From the NCBI RefSeq assembly GCF_022549675.1, contig NZ_JAKZGR010000009.1:1-64000 (forward strand): a DNA stretch of 64,000 bases. The letters run 5' to 3'. Source of the DNA: Belliella kenyensis. Its GTDB lineage: Bacteria; Bacteroidota; Bacteroidia; Cytophagales; Cyclobacteriaceae. The notes under the pieces were generated by a model. The model saw nothing but the letters and a program-made list of their open reading frames with translations. It did not search any database and was not told the DNA's origin. The translations under genes and the position numbers were made by a program. Below are positions 35,061 through 43,793 of this stretch, one piece after another; the stretch's first letter is position 1, and each line of letters begins with the position of its first letter.

Positions 35061-36048
35061 TACTATGCCCACAGGTGGGATGGAGTTTGAAAGTAGGTTG
35101 CCACTGCAGGAGCTTTGTGAATCGGTAGCTCGGATCAAAGCCGAAATCAGCAAAGTAATCGTGGGGCAAGAAGAGATGATTGACTTGCTCGTGATTGGAC
35201 TCTTGTCAAAAGGTCACATATTGATCGAAGGAGTGCCAGGTATTGCCAAGACGATTTCTGCCAAGCTTTTTGCGAAGACTATTAAAGTCGATTTCAGTAG
35301 GATACAATTTACACCTGATTTGATGCCAAGTGATGTACTAGGTACTTCGATTTTGAATATGCAGCAAGGGGTATTTGAGTTTAAGAGAGGACCCATATTC
35401 TCAAATATGATACTGATAGATGAGATCAATAGAGCTCCTGCAAAGACCCAATCGGCACTGTTTGAGGTGATGGAAGAGCGTCAAGTTACCATAGATGGGA
35501 AGCGATATGAGATGGCTGCACCATTTATGGTTTTGGCTACTCAGAATCCTGTCGAGCAAGAAGGTACATACAACCTTCCAGAGGCACAATTAGATCGATT
35601 CTTATTCAAGATTAAGTTGGATTATCCTAATCTTGAGGAGGAGTTTGATATTCTTCAGCGCCAGCATCTGAGAAAATCTGAAGAAGCACTGGAGCAGGTA
35701 GTTGGCATATTAAGCCCCGCTGATGTGGTTTCTTTTCAGGCGATTTCCTCATCCGTAAGCGTAGAAGAAAAGATTCTAAGGTACATCTCTCAAGTAGTTG
35801 TGAAGACGAGGAATCATCCTAGCCTGTATCTTGGTGCCTCACCTCGAGCAAGTTTGGCGGTGATGCATGCTTCCAAAGCGATGGCTGCGGTCAATGGTAG
35901 GGATTTTGTCACGCCAGAGGATGTAAAGCGGGTAATTGTACCAGCACTCCGCCATAGGATCATCCTAAATCCCGATCGAGAGATGGAAGGATTGACGACT
36001 GATACGGTGATAGAAGGAATCATCCAATCTGTAGAAATCCCAAGGTGA
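35047..36048 (+). CDS. MoxR-family AAA+ ATPase
   Basis: A 333-residue cytoplasmic AAA+ chaperone-like ATPase. Walker A is GVPGIAKT, Walker B LIDEINRAPAKTQSAL, sensor 1 LATQNPVEQEGTYNLPEAQLD (split across two motifs), and the C-terminal lid carries sensor 2 GASPRASLAV. MoxR ATPases are thought to help assemble or activate complexes containing von Willebrand factor A proteins; the DUF58 protein next to it is a likely partner. Confidence 0.95.
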   Translation: MEENNTMPTGGMEFESRLPLQELCESVARIKAEISKVIVGQEEMIDLLVIGLLSKGHILIEGVPGIAKTISAKLFAKTIKVDFSRIQFTPDLMPSDVLGTSILNMQQGVFEFKRGPIFSNMILIDEINRAPAKTQSALFEVMEERQVTIDGKRYEMAAPFMVLATQNPVEQEGTYNLPEAQLDRFLFKIKLDYPNLEEEFDILQRQHLRKSEEALEQVVGILSPADVVSFQAISSSVSVEEKILRYISQVVVKTRNHPSLYLGASPRASLAVMHASKAMAAVNGRDFVTPEDVKRVIVPALRHRIILNPDREMEGLTTDTVIEGIIQSVEIPR

Positions 36049-37385
36049 TGATAAAGCGATTTTTTATACAGTTTTTTTTAGGGAAAAGGCTTTATGCTGC
36101 ATTGGTGGCTATTTGCTTGACTTTTCTGGCGTCTTATTGGTTTACGGCATTGTTTACACTTGGCGTGATTTTGCTTTATACACTAGGTTTTTTCTTCCTT
36201 TTAGATACTGTTTTTCTATTTAGACAAGGCAATGGGCTGGTTGCCAATAGGGTACTTCCAGAGAGGTTTTCAAATTCAGACGCCAATCAAGTGTTGATTT
36301 CGCTGGAAAATAGGTATAGGTTTGCTGTGAAAGTCACCTTAATAGATGAGGTACCTGCCCAGTTTCAGATGCGAGATTTTGAGATTTTTGATCAGTTGGA
36401 AGGCAAAGAAAAGAAAGAGGTCTTTTATTCACTGACCCCATTGGAGCGAGGTGAGTATATTTTTGGTGATCTTCATGTATTTGTATTAAGTAGAATTGGT
36501 CTGGTGAAGAGGAGGTTTAGTTTTCAAAAGGGACAAATGGTCAAGGTTTACCCCTCATTTATCCAAATGCAGCAATTTGATTTTCTGGCGACTAATATCC
36601 GAAGGTTTGATTATGGCTTTAAAAAGATCAGGAGAATCGGTCACACGATGGAGTTCGAGCAGATCAAAAATTACATCCCCGGAGATGATATCAGATCTAT
36701 CAATTGGAAAGCAACAGCCAAATCAGCTGACTTGATGGTCAATCAGTTCCAAGATGAAAAGTCCCAACCTATATATTCCATTTTAGATATGGGTAGGGTC
36801 ATGCAAATGCCGTTCAATGGGCTCAGTCTACTAGACTATGCGATCAATAGTTGCCTGGCATTCTCCAATGTGGCTATCAAAAAGGGAGATAAAGCTGGTG
36901 TAATTACGTTTTCGCATCGCATGCAAAAGTCTATGCAAGCAAGTAGTCGAAAATCTCACCTTTTAGGGATTTTGGAGATGTTGTATGGCTTGGATACTGA
37001 TTTTCTAGATACAGATTTTGGCTTGCTTTATAACTGGCTGAAGAGAAAAGTAAGTCAAAGAAGTATGCTTCTGATTTTCACAAATTTCGAACATCAGACC
37101 GCTCTTCAGAGGCAATTGCCCTACCTCAAGGCAATTGCAAGACAGCATTTGCTCGTGGTGGTTATGTTCGAAAACACACTTTTAGAGAGCCTAACTGAGC
37201 AAGTGCCAGACAAGATTTCAGAAGTGTACAAGCAGACTGTAGCGGGGAAATTTATGTACGATAAACGGCTGATGGCTAAAGAGCTCAATCGACATGGTAT
37301 TCAAACTATATTGACAAAACCGGCCGAATTAAGTATCAACACGATCAATAAATACTTGGAATTGAAAGCTAGAGGTCTGATATGA
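36048..37385 (+). CDS. DUF58 (von Willebrand A-like) membrane protein
   Basis: A 445-residue protein with two N-terminal membrane helices (~15-60). A periplasmic or linker region follows, then the DUF58 core (~205-290, MEFEQIKNYIPGDDIRSINW) and a VWA-like fold (~240-400) with a degenerate MIDAS (SILDMGR). ATG at 36048 overlaps the moxR TGA by one base; a GTG at 36045 is an alternative. The conserved MoxR-DUF58 pair suggests metal-dependent binding and ATP-driven remodelling. Confidence 0.93.
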   Translation: MIKRFFIQFFLGKRLYAALVAICLTFLASYWFTALFTLGVILLYTLGFFFLLDTVFLFRQGNGLVANRVLPERFSNSDANQVLISLENRYRFAVKVTLIDEVPAQFQMRDFEIFDQLEGKEKKEVFYSLTPLERGEYIFGDLHVFVLSRIGLVKRRFSFQKGQMVKVYPSFIQMQQFDFLATNIRRFDYGFKKIRRIGHTMEFEQIKNYIPGDDIRSINWKATAKSADLMVNQFQDEKSQPIYSILDMGRVMQMPFNGLSLLDYAINSCLAFSNVAIKKGDKAGVITFSHRMQKSMQASSRKSHLLGILEMLYGLDTDFLDTDFGLLYNWLKRKVSQRSMLLIFTNFEHQTALQRQLPYLKAIARQHLLVVVMFENTLLESLTEQVPDKISEVYKQTVAGKFMYDKRLMAKELNRHGIQTILTKPAELSINTINKYLELKARGLI

Positions 37386-37440
37386 TCTGATAGCCAAAGG
37401 TCAAGATGAAATGATTAACTAAAAAACCAGTCATTCATGA

Positions 37441-38715
37441 CTAATTCATCCTTCCCAAAAGCTGAATTCTATGAGAGTCCAGCTTGATGAAGATGAACAA
37501 AAGGATGGTAAATGACCATAAGGAAGAGCCTCCATAACTAAAGAAGGGGAGTGGAATTCCAATCACTGGAAATAATCCAATGGTCATTGCAATATTGATG
37601 GTGAAGTGAAACATAAGAATAGATACCACACAATATCCATATACTCTTGAGAATCGATTTTTTTGTCTTTCTGCAAGCATGATTAGCCTTATGAGCAATG
37701 CACAGAATAGAAATATGACTACCATGCTACCAACCCAGCCAAACTCTTCACCTAGGGTACAAAAGATAAAATCTGTATGCTGCTCCGGAACAAAGTCAAA
37801 TTTCGTTTGTGTACCTTCCAAGTAGCCCTTTCCTAAAAATCCTCCAGAGCCAATGGCTATTTTGGATTGAGTTACATTCCAACCAACTCCGAGAGGATCT
37901 AAGTCAGGATTGAAAAGAACCATGATTCGGTTCTGATGATGTTGAGGAAGTTTAGAAACTACATAATCTAAGCTGTAGCTATAAGCAATGGCAAACAGAC
38001 CAATCAAGCAAAGGCTGATAATCCTTCCAATGTTCTTTTTCCCTAAAAAGATGATAAGGACTATCACTAAAACAATTCCTCCTACCAAATAGAGGTTGTT
38101 TTCAATTCCTAAAGCAAGCAAAGAAATGGCGATCATTGTAAGAGCCAATGCATAATATTTTTGGGGCATTCCCTCTCTATACAACATGATGAAAAATGCC
38201 GAATAGATCATTGCACTTCCGTAGTCGGGTTGAAGACAAATCAGGATCACAGGAATCATGATGATGAGTAATACCTGCATTTGATATTTCGGTTGGCTCA
38301 AATCCACACTTGGTCTTTCCATGTATTTGGCCAAGGTAAGTGCGGTAGCAAATTTGGCAAATTCCGCAGGCTGTATTCTGAAATTGCCAAAACCTATGGA
38401 AAGGATTTGACCATTTACTTCTTTACCTACGTAGGGAGTGATCAGAATTAGAAATAAGAAAATACCATAGAGAATCAAGGAGAGGTTTTCGAATAGTCTA
38501 TAGTCCGCTACCATGATCAGGGTAATCAGCACTACAGCTGTACCTATCCAAACCAACTGTTTACCCGAATTGATAGAAAAATCAAAAATACTCTTTGCTG
38601 CTTGCTCGTCATATACGGCAGCATATATATTGAACCACCCTATGCAGACAAGTGCTGCATAGATGAAAATGGTAAGCCAATCAATTTTGTTGATATATAA
38701 ATCGTCCTGTCTCAA
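37441..38715 (-). CDS. rodA: Rod-shape SEDS peptidoglycan polymerase RodA
   Basis: A 424-residue inner-membrane glycosyltransferase that polymerises lipid II during elongation, paired with PBP2. About ten hydrophobic segments and the SEDS motifs are present: QPAEFAKFATALTLAKY, QPDYGSAMIY, VPEQHTDFIFCTLGEE and IPLPFFSYGGSS. The only suitable start is TTG at 38715, one base after the mrdA stop; no ATG exists further up in frame and the first membrane helix begins about residue 14. The unusual start is probably served by translational coupling. Confidence 0.96.
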   Translation of the reverse strand: MRQDDLYINKIDWLTIFIYAALVCIGWFNIYAAVYDEQAAKSIFDFSINSGKQLVWIGTAVVLITLIMVADYRLFENLSLILYGIFLFLILITPYVGKEVNGQILSIGFGNFRIQPAEFAKFATALTLAKYMERPSVDLSQPKYQMQVLLIIMIPVILICLQPDYGSAMIYSAFFIMLYREGMPQKYYALALTMIAISLLALGIENNLYLVGGIVLVIVLIIFLGKKNIGRIISLCLIGLFAIAYSYSLDYVVSKLPQHHQNRIMVLFNPDLDPLGVGWNVTQSKIAIGSGGFLGKGYLEGTQTKFDFVPEQHTDFIFCTLGEEFGWVGSMVVIFLFCALLIRLIMLAERQKNRFSRVYGYCVVSILMFHFTINIAMTIGLFPVIGIPLPFFSYGGSSLWSFTILLFIFIKLDSHRIQLLGRMN

Positions 38716-38716
38716 T

Positions 38717-40516
38717 CTACATGAATTTTCCTGCTAAAACATACTCTTCCAATGCAGGTCTAGTGATCTCACCCCTAATATATTTCTCTATCATCAAGCT
38801 AGCTGTGCTTGCGGCAGCTCTTCCTCCCCATCCAGCATTTTCCACATATACTGCAATTGCTATTTTTGGGTCATCTTTTGGCGCAAATGCTACAAATACA
38901 GAGTGATCTTCTCCATGAGGATTTTGTGCAGTACCTGTTTTACCAGCAATTTTAATGTCGGGTATCGCTGCTCTAGCAGCGGTACCATATATCGCTTCGG
39001 CCATTGCATCTTGGATCAAGTCAAAGTGATGTGCATCCACACCCACATCCTTGCGTGTGCGAAATTCTGATTTGATCTTGTTGGGGTCTCCATCGATGGC
39101 TTTGATCAAATGAGGAGGATAATAATAACCCTTATTTGCAAATATAGCGGCCAGATTTGCCATTTGTATAGGAGTGACCATCATTTCTCCTTGACCAATA
39201 GATAGGGAGTAAATGGTAGAGTATTTCCACCTACCCTCACCATAGACCCTATCATAGTAGCTTGATGATGGGATACTTCCCGATTTTTCATTGTACATAT
39301 CTAGTCCTAAGCTACCCCCGAGACCAAATGCCAATACTTTCTCTCTCCATTCATCCAGACCTATTTTCGTGTCTTTGAAGGTATTAGATGACACCTCTCT
39401 ATTGATCATGGCTCGATATGCCTGATGGTAATAAGGGTTGCATGAGTTTCTTATTGCTCCAAATAGATTCACTGGACTAGGATGGTTGTGACAAGCCACT
39501 AGAGATCTGTTACAGGCGTATGTGGTATTGGGTGTTAAAATACCCATTTGAAGACCAATTAGAGATTGTACTATCTTAAAGATTGACCCGGGAGGGTATG
39601 TAGCCATGATGGGTCTATTGTACAATGGAAGCTTGTCATCTCTGTTCAAAGCAAGGTAATTTGTACCAAACTTAGAGCCGGTAAGTAAATTTGGATCATA
39701 AGTAGGTGCCGAAATCATGGCTAAAATCTCACCTGTTTTTGGCTCGATAGCTACTACAGACCCTACTTTGCCAGCCATGAGCATTTCACCATACCTCTGA
39801 AGTTCCAAATCAATAGTAGAAGTAAGGTTGATTCCTGCGACGGAGGTCGTATCATAATCCCCGTTTTTAAAAGATCCTTTGTCTACACCTCGTACATTTA
39901 CCATTTTGTACTTGACTCCTTTGACTCCTCGAAGCTCCTTCTCATAGAAGCCTTCAAGTCCTGCCAAGCCAACAAAATCTCCCTGCCTGTAATATTTTGC
40001 TGTATCTCTTTCCAGCTGTCTACCGCTGATCTCACCGATATAGCCAAGTGCATTCGCAGCTACTGGCTGCGGGTATGACCTTACTGATCTTGTCGTTACA
40101 AAAAGCCCCGGGTAATCAATCAAGAAGTCTTGGATTTTTGCAAATTCAGTTGTAGAAATTTGCTTGATCAGTGGAGAAGGTTTCACTGAAGAGTATTTTC
40201 TAGCCGCTGTGTAGCTTTCGATAAGGTGCTCCTTGGTGATATTGAATATCTCACAAAATCTGGTGGTATCTTTTACAGAAAATTCCTTTGGTATGATCAT
40301 TAGGTCAAACAATGGATTGTTGTACACCAAAATTTTTCCAGTACGATCATATATCAATCCTCTGTAAGGGTGGTCTACAAGTCTTTGCACAGCGTTTCTT
40401 TCAGCTCTTTTGAGAAAGCTGTCATCTGCTACTTGGATCAAAAATAATTTGGTCAATAAAATGACACCAATCAATGCTACAACAATGATCAGTACAATGG
40501 GCCTTTTTTCGTTCAT
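38717..40516 (-). CDS. mrdA: Penicillin-binding protein 2 (elongation transpeptidase)
   Basis: A 599-residue class B PBP that crosslinks peptidoglycan made by RodA. An N-terminal membrane anchor (~7-25) is followed by the PBP dimerisation domain (DHPYRGLIYDRTGKILVYN region). The transpeptidase carries all three active motifs: SIFK with Ser311 and Lys314, SCN in IRNSCNP, and KTGT starting at Lys526. The gene overlaps mreD by one base and precedes rodA. Confidence 0.96.
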   Translation of the reverse strand: MNEKRPIVLIIVVALIGVILLTKLFLIQVADDSFLKRAERNAVQRLVDHPYRGLIYDRTGKILVYNNPLFDLMIIPKEFSVKDTTRFCEIFNITKEHLIESYTAARKYSSVKPSPLIKQISTTEFAKIQDFLIDYPGLFVTTRSVRSYPQPVAANALGYIGEISGRQLERDTAKYYRQGDFVGLAGLEGFYEKELRGVKGVKYKMVNVRGVDKGSFKNGDYDTTSVAGINLTSTIDLELQRYGEMLMAGKVGSVVAIEPKTGEILAMISAPTYDPNLLTGSKFGTNYLALNRDDKLPLYNRPIMATYPPGSIFKIVQSLIGLQMGILTPNTTYACNRSLVACHNHPSPVNLFGAIRNSCNPYYHQAYRAMINREVSSNTFKDTKIGLDEWREKVLAFGLGGSLGLDMYNEKSGSIPSSSYYDRVYGEGRWKYSTIYSLSIGQGEMMVTPIQMANLAAIFANKGYYYPPHLIKAIDGDPNKIKSEFRTRKDVGVDAHHFDLIQDAMAEAIYGTAARAAIPDIKIAGKTGTAQNPHGEDHSVFVAFAPKDDPKIAIAVYVENAGWGGRAAASTASLMIEKYIRGEITRPALEEYVLAGKFM

Positions 40517-41037
40517 TATATCCCCCTTCTTCGCCTGTAAAACAACAGTTGAACAATTATACTCAATACGAATACAAAAATAGTACTCGCTATGATCTTT
40601 TGAACGACAGGGAGGAATAATTCAGTGCCTAAATTTTCGATAAAAAAGAAAACTAAATTGTAAATCAAAAACAAAGGCAAACTGTACGTCGAAAACCAGC
40701 CAATACCAACATTTAGAATCGTAGGTCGCATGTTGTCATCATAGCCGCCAGTAGGAGTAAGTACTTTGATCCAAGGACTTCTCAAATATGCAATGACTAG
40801 CATCGAAGCAGTATGTATACCTACAGTATCATAAAATAAATCTACAAATAATCCAAGTACGAACCCAATGAAGAGACTCGGGATGGTTTTGGTTTCTATA
40901 GGCAGTAAAAGCAAAAACAAAACATGTAGAAAACAAAAGGCCATGCCAAACAACACAAGGTTCTTCAGAACAATGATTTGTACCAATGAAAATAAAATAA
41001 AACTTATTGTCAATACTAAAACCCTACTACTATTCAT
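40516..41037 (-). CDS. mreD: Rod shape-determining protein MreD
   Basis: A 173-residue membrane protein with about five hydrophobic segments, including the family-like GFVLGLFVDLFYDTVGIHTASM. MreD is a part of the Rod complex whose exact role is unsettled. It overlaps mreC by 8 nt and mrdA by 1 nt. Confidence 0.92.
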   Translation of the reverse strand: MNSSRVLVLTISFILFSLVQIIVLKNLVLFGMAFCFLHVLFLLLLPIETKTIPSLFIGFVLGLFVDLFYDTVGIHTASMLVIAYLRSPWIKVLTPTGGYDDNMRPTILNVGIGWFSTYSLPLFLIYNLVFFFIENLGTELFLPVVQKIIASTIFVFVLSIIVQLLFYRRRRGI

Positions 41038-41863
41038 TGCTGATCCCGGAACTTTTGTATAATGAATCTAATTCTGCCTCTACGGTATTTTCTACGAGAT
41101 ACACATAAGATATTTTAGTGAAGTCAGTTGCTAATTCTACTATAATGTCAAGGTAGTTGGTGTCTGAGCCTTGTTTTACCTCAGATATCACGCCCACTTT
41201 GATTCCTTCAGGAAAAATAGCGTTGTACCCAGAGGTCACAATATTGTCTCCTTCTGCTACTTTCACATGTCTAGGAACGTAAAGCATTTTAGCATAGCGA
41301 GGACTCACACCATCCCACTTGATAGAACCAAAAACCTCAGAAGAATCTACTTTTGAGGATATCAGTAGTTCTGTATGCAAAAGTGAAATCACTGTCGCAA
41401 AATTGGTAGATACACCTTTGACCCTTCCGACCACTCCTTCACCATTGAAGACGCCCATTCCAGGCTTTATACCATGTTTGGACCCTTTGTTGATAGTCAA
41501 GTGATTTTGACTTAGCCTTATAGAGTTGTTTATTACTTTTGCGCCTTTGAATTCAAAGTTTGCAGCCAGTACACTATCTACAAAGACATATGCGCTATCT
41601 GCAGGTTTTCTTAAGATTTCAAGCTCAGTAAGTAGCTCTGCATTGGTATCTAGCAATCGTGCATTCACATCGGCCAAGGAAAAATACTCGGACACATTTT
41701 TTTGAGCAGTCAAGACCTTGCCACTAAACTTGTTGGAGCTATTGAAAAATGCAGACCCTTGCTGTGAATTGAAGGAGACAATTAACCAAATGGCAACTGC
41801 CTCCAATAAAACAAATAATAGAAATGCCCTTAAACTGTATAAGAATAATAAAATGCGCTGCAT
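41030..41863 (-). CDS. mreC: Rod shape-determining protein MreC
   Basis: A 277-residue bitopic protein. It has an N-terminal membrane helix (~10-30), a coiled-coil stretch (~50-85) and two periplasmic beta-barrel-like domains. The family segment GIKPGMGVFNGEGVVGRV lies at about 129-146, and a C-terminal SEVKQGSDTNYLDIIVELATDF follows (split across adjoining strands). MreC binds and activates PBP2. It starts 7 nt after mreB. Confidence 0.95.
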   Translation of the reverse strand: MQRILLFLYSLRAFLLFVLLEAVAIWLIVSFNSQQGSAFFNSSNKFSGKVLTAQKNVSEYFSLADVNARLLDTNAELLTELEILRKPADSAYVFVDSVLAANFEFKGAKVINNSIRLSQNHLTINKGSKHGIKPGMGVFNGEGVVGRVKGVSTNFATVISLLHTELLISSKVDSSEVFGSIKWDGVSPRYAKMLYVPRHVKVAEGDNIVTSGYNAIFPEGIKVGVISEVKQGSDTNYLDIIVELATDFTKISYVYLVENTVEAELDSLYKSSGISNE

Positions 41864-41870
41864 TCAGTCA

Positions 41871-42899
41871 TTAAGTCATCAAAACGGTTCTGAAATTGGA
41901 AATATTTTTCAAGGCGGTTCCTGTTCCTCTTACTACAGCCCTTAGTGGGTCTTCTGCAATATGAATTGGGAGCTTGGTTTTTTGATGTAATCTTTTGTCA
42001 AGTCCTTTGAGCAATGCACCACCGCCCGTGAGATGAATACCATTGTCATAGATATCAGCAGACAATTCTGGTGGAGCAATCTCTAGTGCTTTGAGTACGG
42101 CTTCTTCAATTTTAGAAACTGATTTATCAAGAGCAAATGCAATTTCAGAGTAGGATACTTTGATGACCTTTGGTATGCCTGTCATCAAATCTCTCCCTCT
42201 GATTTCATAATCTTCTGGAGCATCATCTAGTTCTGTAAGTGCTGATCCAATGGCTATTTTGACCTTTTCTGCAGACCTTTCACCTATAAGAAGGTTATGT
42301 TGTCTTCTCATATAGTCAAGGATGTCTTTGGTGAAGGTATCACCGGCCACTCTTATCGATTGGTCGGCTACTATACCTGATAGCGCAATCAGAGCGATTT
42401 CAGTAGTACCACCTCCGATATCTACGATCATTGATCCCATTGGCTTCTCTATATCGATCCCTATTCCTATTGCAGCAGCAATGGGCTCATACACCATATA
42501 GACCTCTTTAGCTCCTGCGTGCTCCGCAGAATCTCTTACAGCTCTTTTCTCTACTTCGGTGATGCCCGAAGGAATACAGATGACCATTCGGTGAGATTGA
42601 GGAAACATGCCTTTCTTATGACCAGGGATCATTTTGATCAATCCTCTAATCATTTGCTCTGCGGCATAGAAGTCCGCAATCACCCCGTCTTTCAGTGGTC
42701 TGATTGTTTTGATGTTTTCATGCGTTTTTTCGTGCATGTTCATAGCATCCTTGCCCACTGCCAATACCCGATTGGTAGTTCTATCTATAGCAATTATAGA
42801 CGGCTCGTCTACGACGATCTTATCTTTATGTATGATTAGCGTATTTGCGGTACCTAAATCTATAGCAATGTCACTGGAAAAAAAATCGAATAATCCCAT
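41871..42899 (-). CDS. mreB: Actin-like rod shape-determining protein MreB
   Basis: A 342-residue actin homologue forming membrane-bound filaments that steer the elongation complex. The ATPase motifs are present: phosphate 1 IAIDLGTANT (~10-19), phosphate 2 MIVDIGGGTTEIALI and the adenosine motif LTGGGALLKGLD. The N-terminal FDFFSSD may serve as an amphipathic membrane contact. It leads the mreBCD-mrdA-rodA operon. Confidence 0.97.
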   Translation of the reverse strand: MGLFDFFSSDIAIDLGTANTLIIHKDKIVVDEPSIIAIDRTTNRVLAVGKDAMNMHEKTHENIKTIRPLKDGVIADFYAAEQMIRGLIKMIPGHKKGMFPQSHRMVICIPSGITEVEKRAVRDSAEHAGAKEVYMVYEPIAAAIGIGIDIEKPMGSMIVDIGGGTTEIALIALSGIVADQSIRVAGDTFTKDILDYMRRQHNLLIGERSAEKVKIAIGSALTELDDAPEDYEIRGRDLMTGIPKVIKVSYSEIAFALDKSVSKIEEAVLKALEIAPPELSADIYDNGIHLTGGGALLKGLDKRLHQKTKLPIHIAEDPLRAVVRGTGTALKNISNFRTVLMT

Positions 42900-43243
42900 T
42901 ATTTGATTGATTGAATTTTAATTGAGAATTTGTTTAAAGTTAGCACTATCGGTGCATAACATGAAACGTGGGACAGCAAAATTATTATCTTAATTGCAAT
43001 TTCTTATCATTAACTTGATTTTTTTTAAAACATTGTTGCAGTATGCCTATTAGTTGGGATGAGTGAGGGTTTTTTGAGTGTCAAAGTCTATCAGAATCAA
43101 CTTAAATGCTCGGTTATGCAAAACTGATTCTTTAAATGATTGTCAGTATTTTCAAAATGAATGAATCCTTGCTGATAAGCAAAAAAAAATGCCATCAAAA
43201 CCCTACTAATTTAATACTCTTTTTTTTATGGGATTTTTTTTAT

Positions 43244-43251
43244 TAACTTTG
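43244..43251 (+). promoter_or_regulatory. -7 element for rimP-nusA-infB
   Basis: TAACTTTG matches TAnnTTTG. The region 20 nt upstream is a T-run without a clean TTG, so only half of the promoter is supported. The leader to rimP would be about 60 nt, and it contains an inverted pair GGGGAC/GTCCCC around 43273-43291. Confidence 0.5.
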
Positions 43252-43272
43252 TGACGTATTAGCCGAATATAT

Positions 43273-43293
43273 GGAGGGGACGACAGTCCCCTC
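43273..43293 (+). other. Short hairpin in the rimP leader
   Basis: GAGGGGACGACAGTCCCCTC contains GAGGGGAC and GTCCCCTC, an 8-bp perfect stem with a 4-nt loop, about 28 nt before the rimP start. It lacks a true T-run and sits in the predicted 5' leader, so it may be an RNA control or stability element, or a weak attenuator. Confidence 0.55.
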
Positions 43294-43317
43294 TTTCATT
43301 ATGGTAAGCACTAAAAT

Positions 43318-43788
43318 ATGAGCATAAAACAAACCATAGAGGAGATTGTCGAAAAGCATCTGCCTGATGAAAAGCATTTCATCGTAGATGTTCAAGTGAT
43401 TGAAGGAAAAGGAAAACCTCAAGTCAAGATTTTACTGGATGCTGATCAAGGTATACAGATTGATACTTGTGCTTTTGTCAGCAGGCAAGTGGGAGAAGAA
43501 ATTGAGGCTAAGGAGTTGCTCGATGCAGCTTATGTGCTAGAGGTGTCCTCTCCTGGTGTAGATTATCCCCTTAGCTCACGTAGACAATACCAAAAAAATA
43601 TTGGAAGGAACTTGAAAGTTACCTTTACAGATGGAAGAGAAGCCGAAGGAGAGCTTCTTGGAGTAGAACCCACGACGATCAAATTGAGCGTCAAAAAGAA
43701 AGAAAAAGGAAAGAAAGTCACTACAGAGGAAGTGGAAATTTCTTTAGAAGAAATCAAGAAATCAATTGTACTAGTCTCTTTTAAGTAA
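43318..43788 (+). CDS. rimP: Ribosome maturation factor RimP
   Basis: A 156-residue factor for 30S subunit maturation. The N-terminal RimP domain contains DVQVIEGKGKPQVKILLDAD and the conserved YVLEVSSPGVDYPL. The C-terminal SH3-like domain contains GELLGVEPTTIKL. It is first in the rimP-nusA-infB operon, found across bacteria. Confidence 0.96.
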   Translation: MSIKQTIEEIVEKHLPDEKHFIVDVQVIEGKGKPQVKILLDADQGIQIDTCAFVSRQVGEEIEAKELLDAAYVLEVSSPGVDYPLSSRRQYQKNIGRNLKVTFTDGREAEGELLGVEPTTIKLSVKKKEKGKKVTTEEVEISLEEIKKSIVLVSFK

Positions 43789-43793
43789 AAAAA

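Larger units (their letters stand above)
42900..43317. other. Divergent regulatory region between mreB and rimP
   Basis: Separates the leftward rod-shape operon from rightward rimP-nusA-infB. It contains long A/T runs and a -7-like box for rimP at 43244-43251. No gene was seen; promoters for both essential operons must lie here. Confidence 0.55.
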
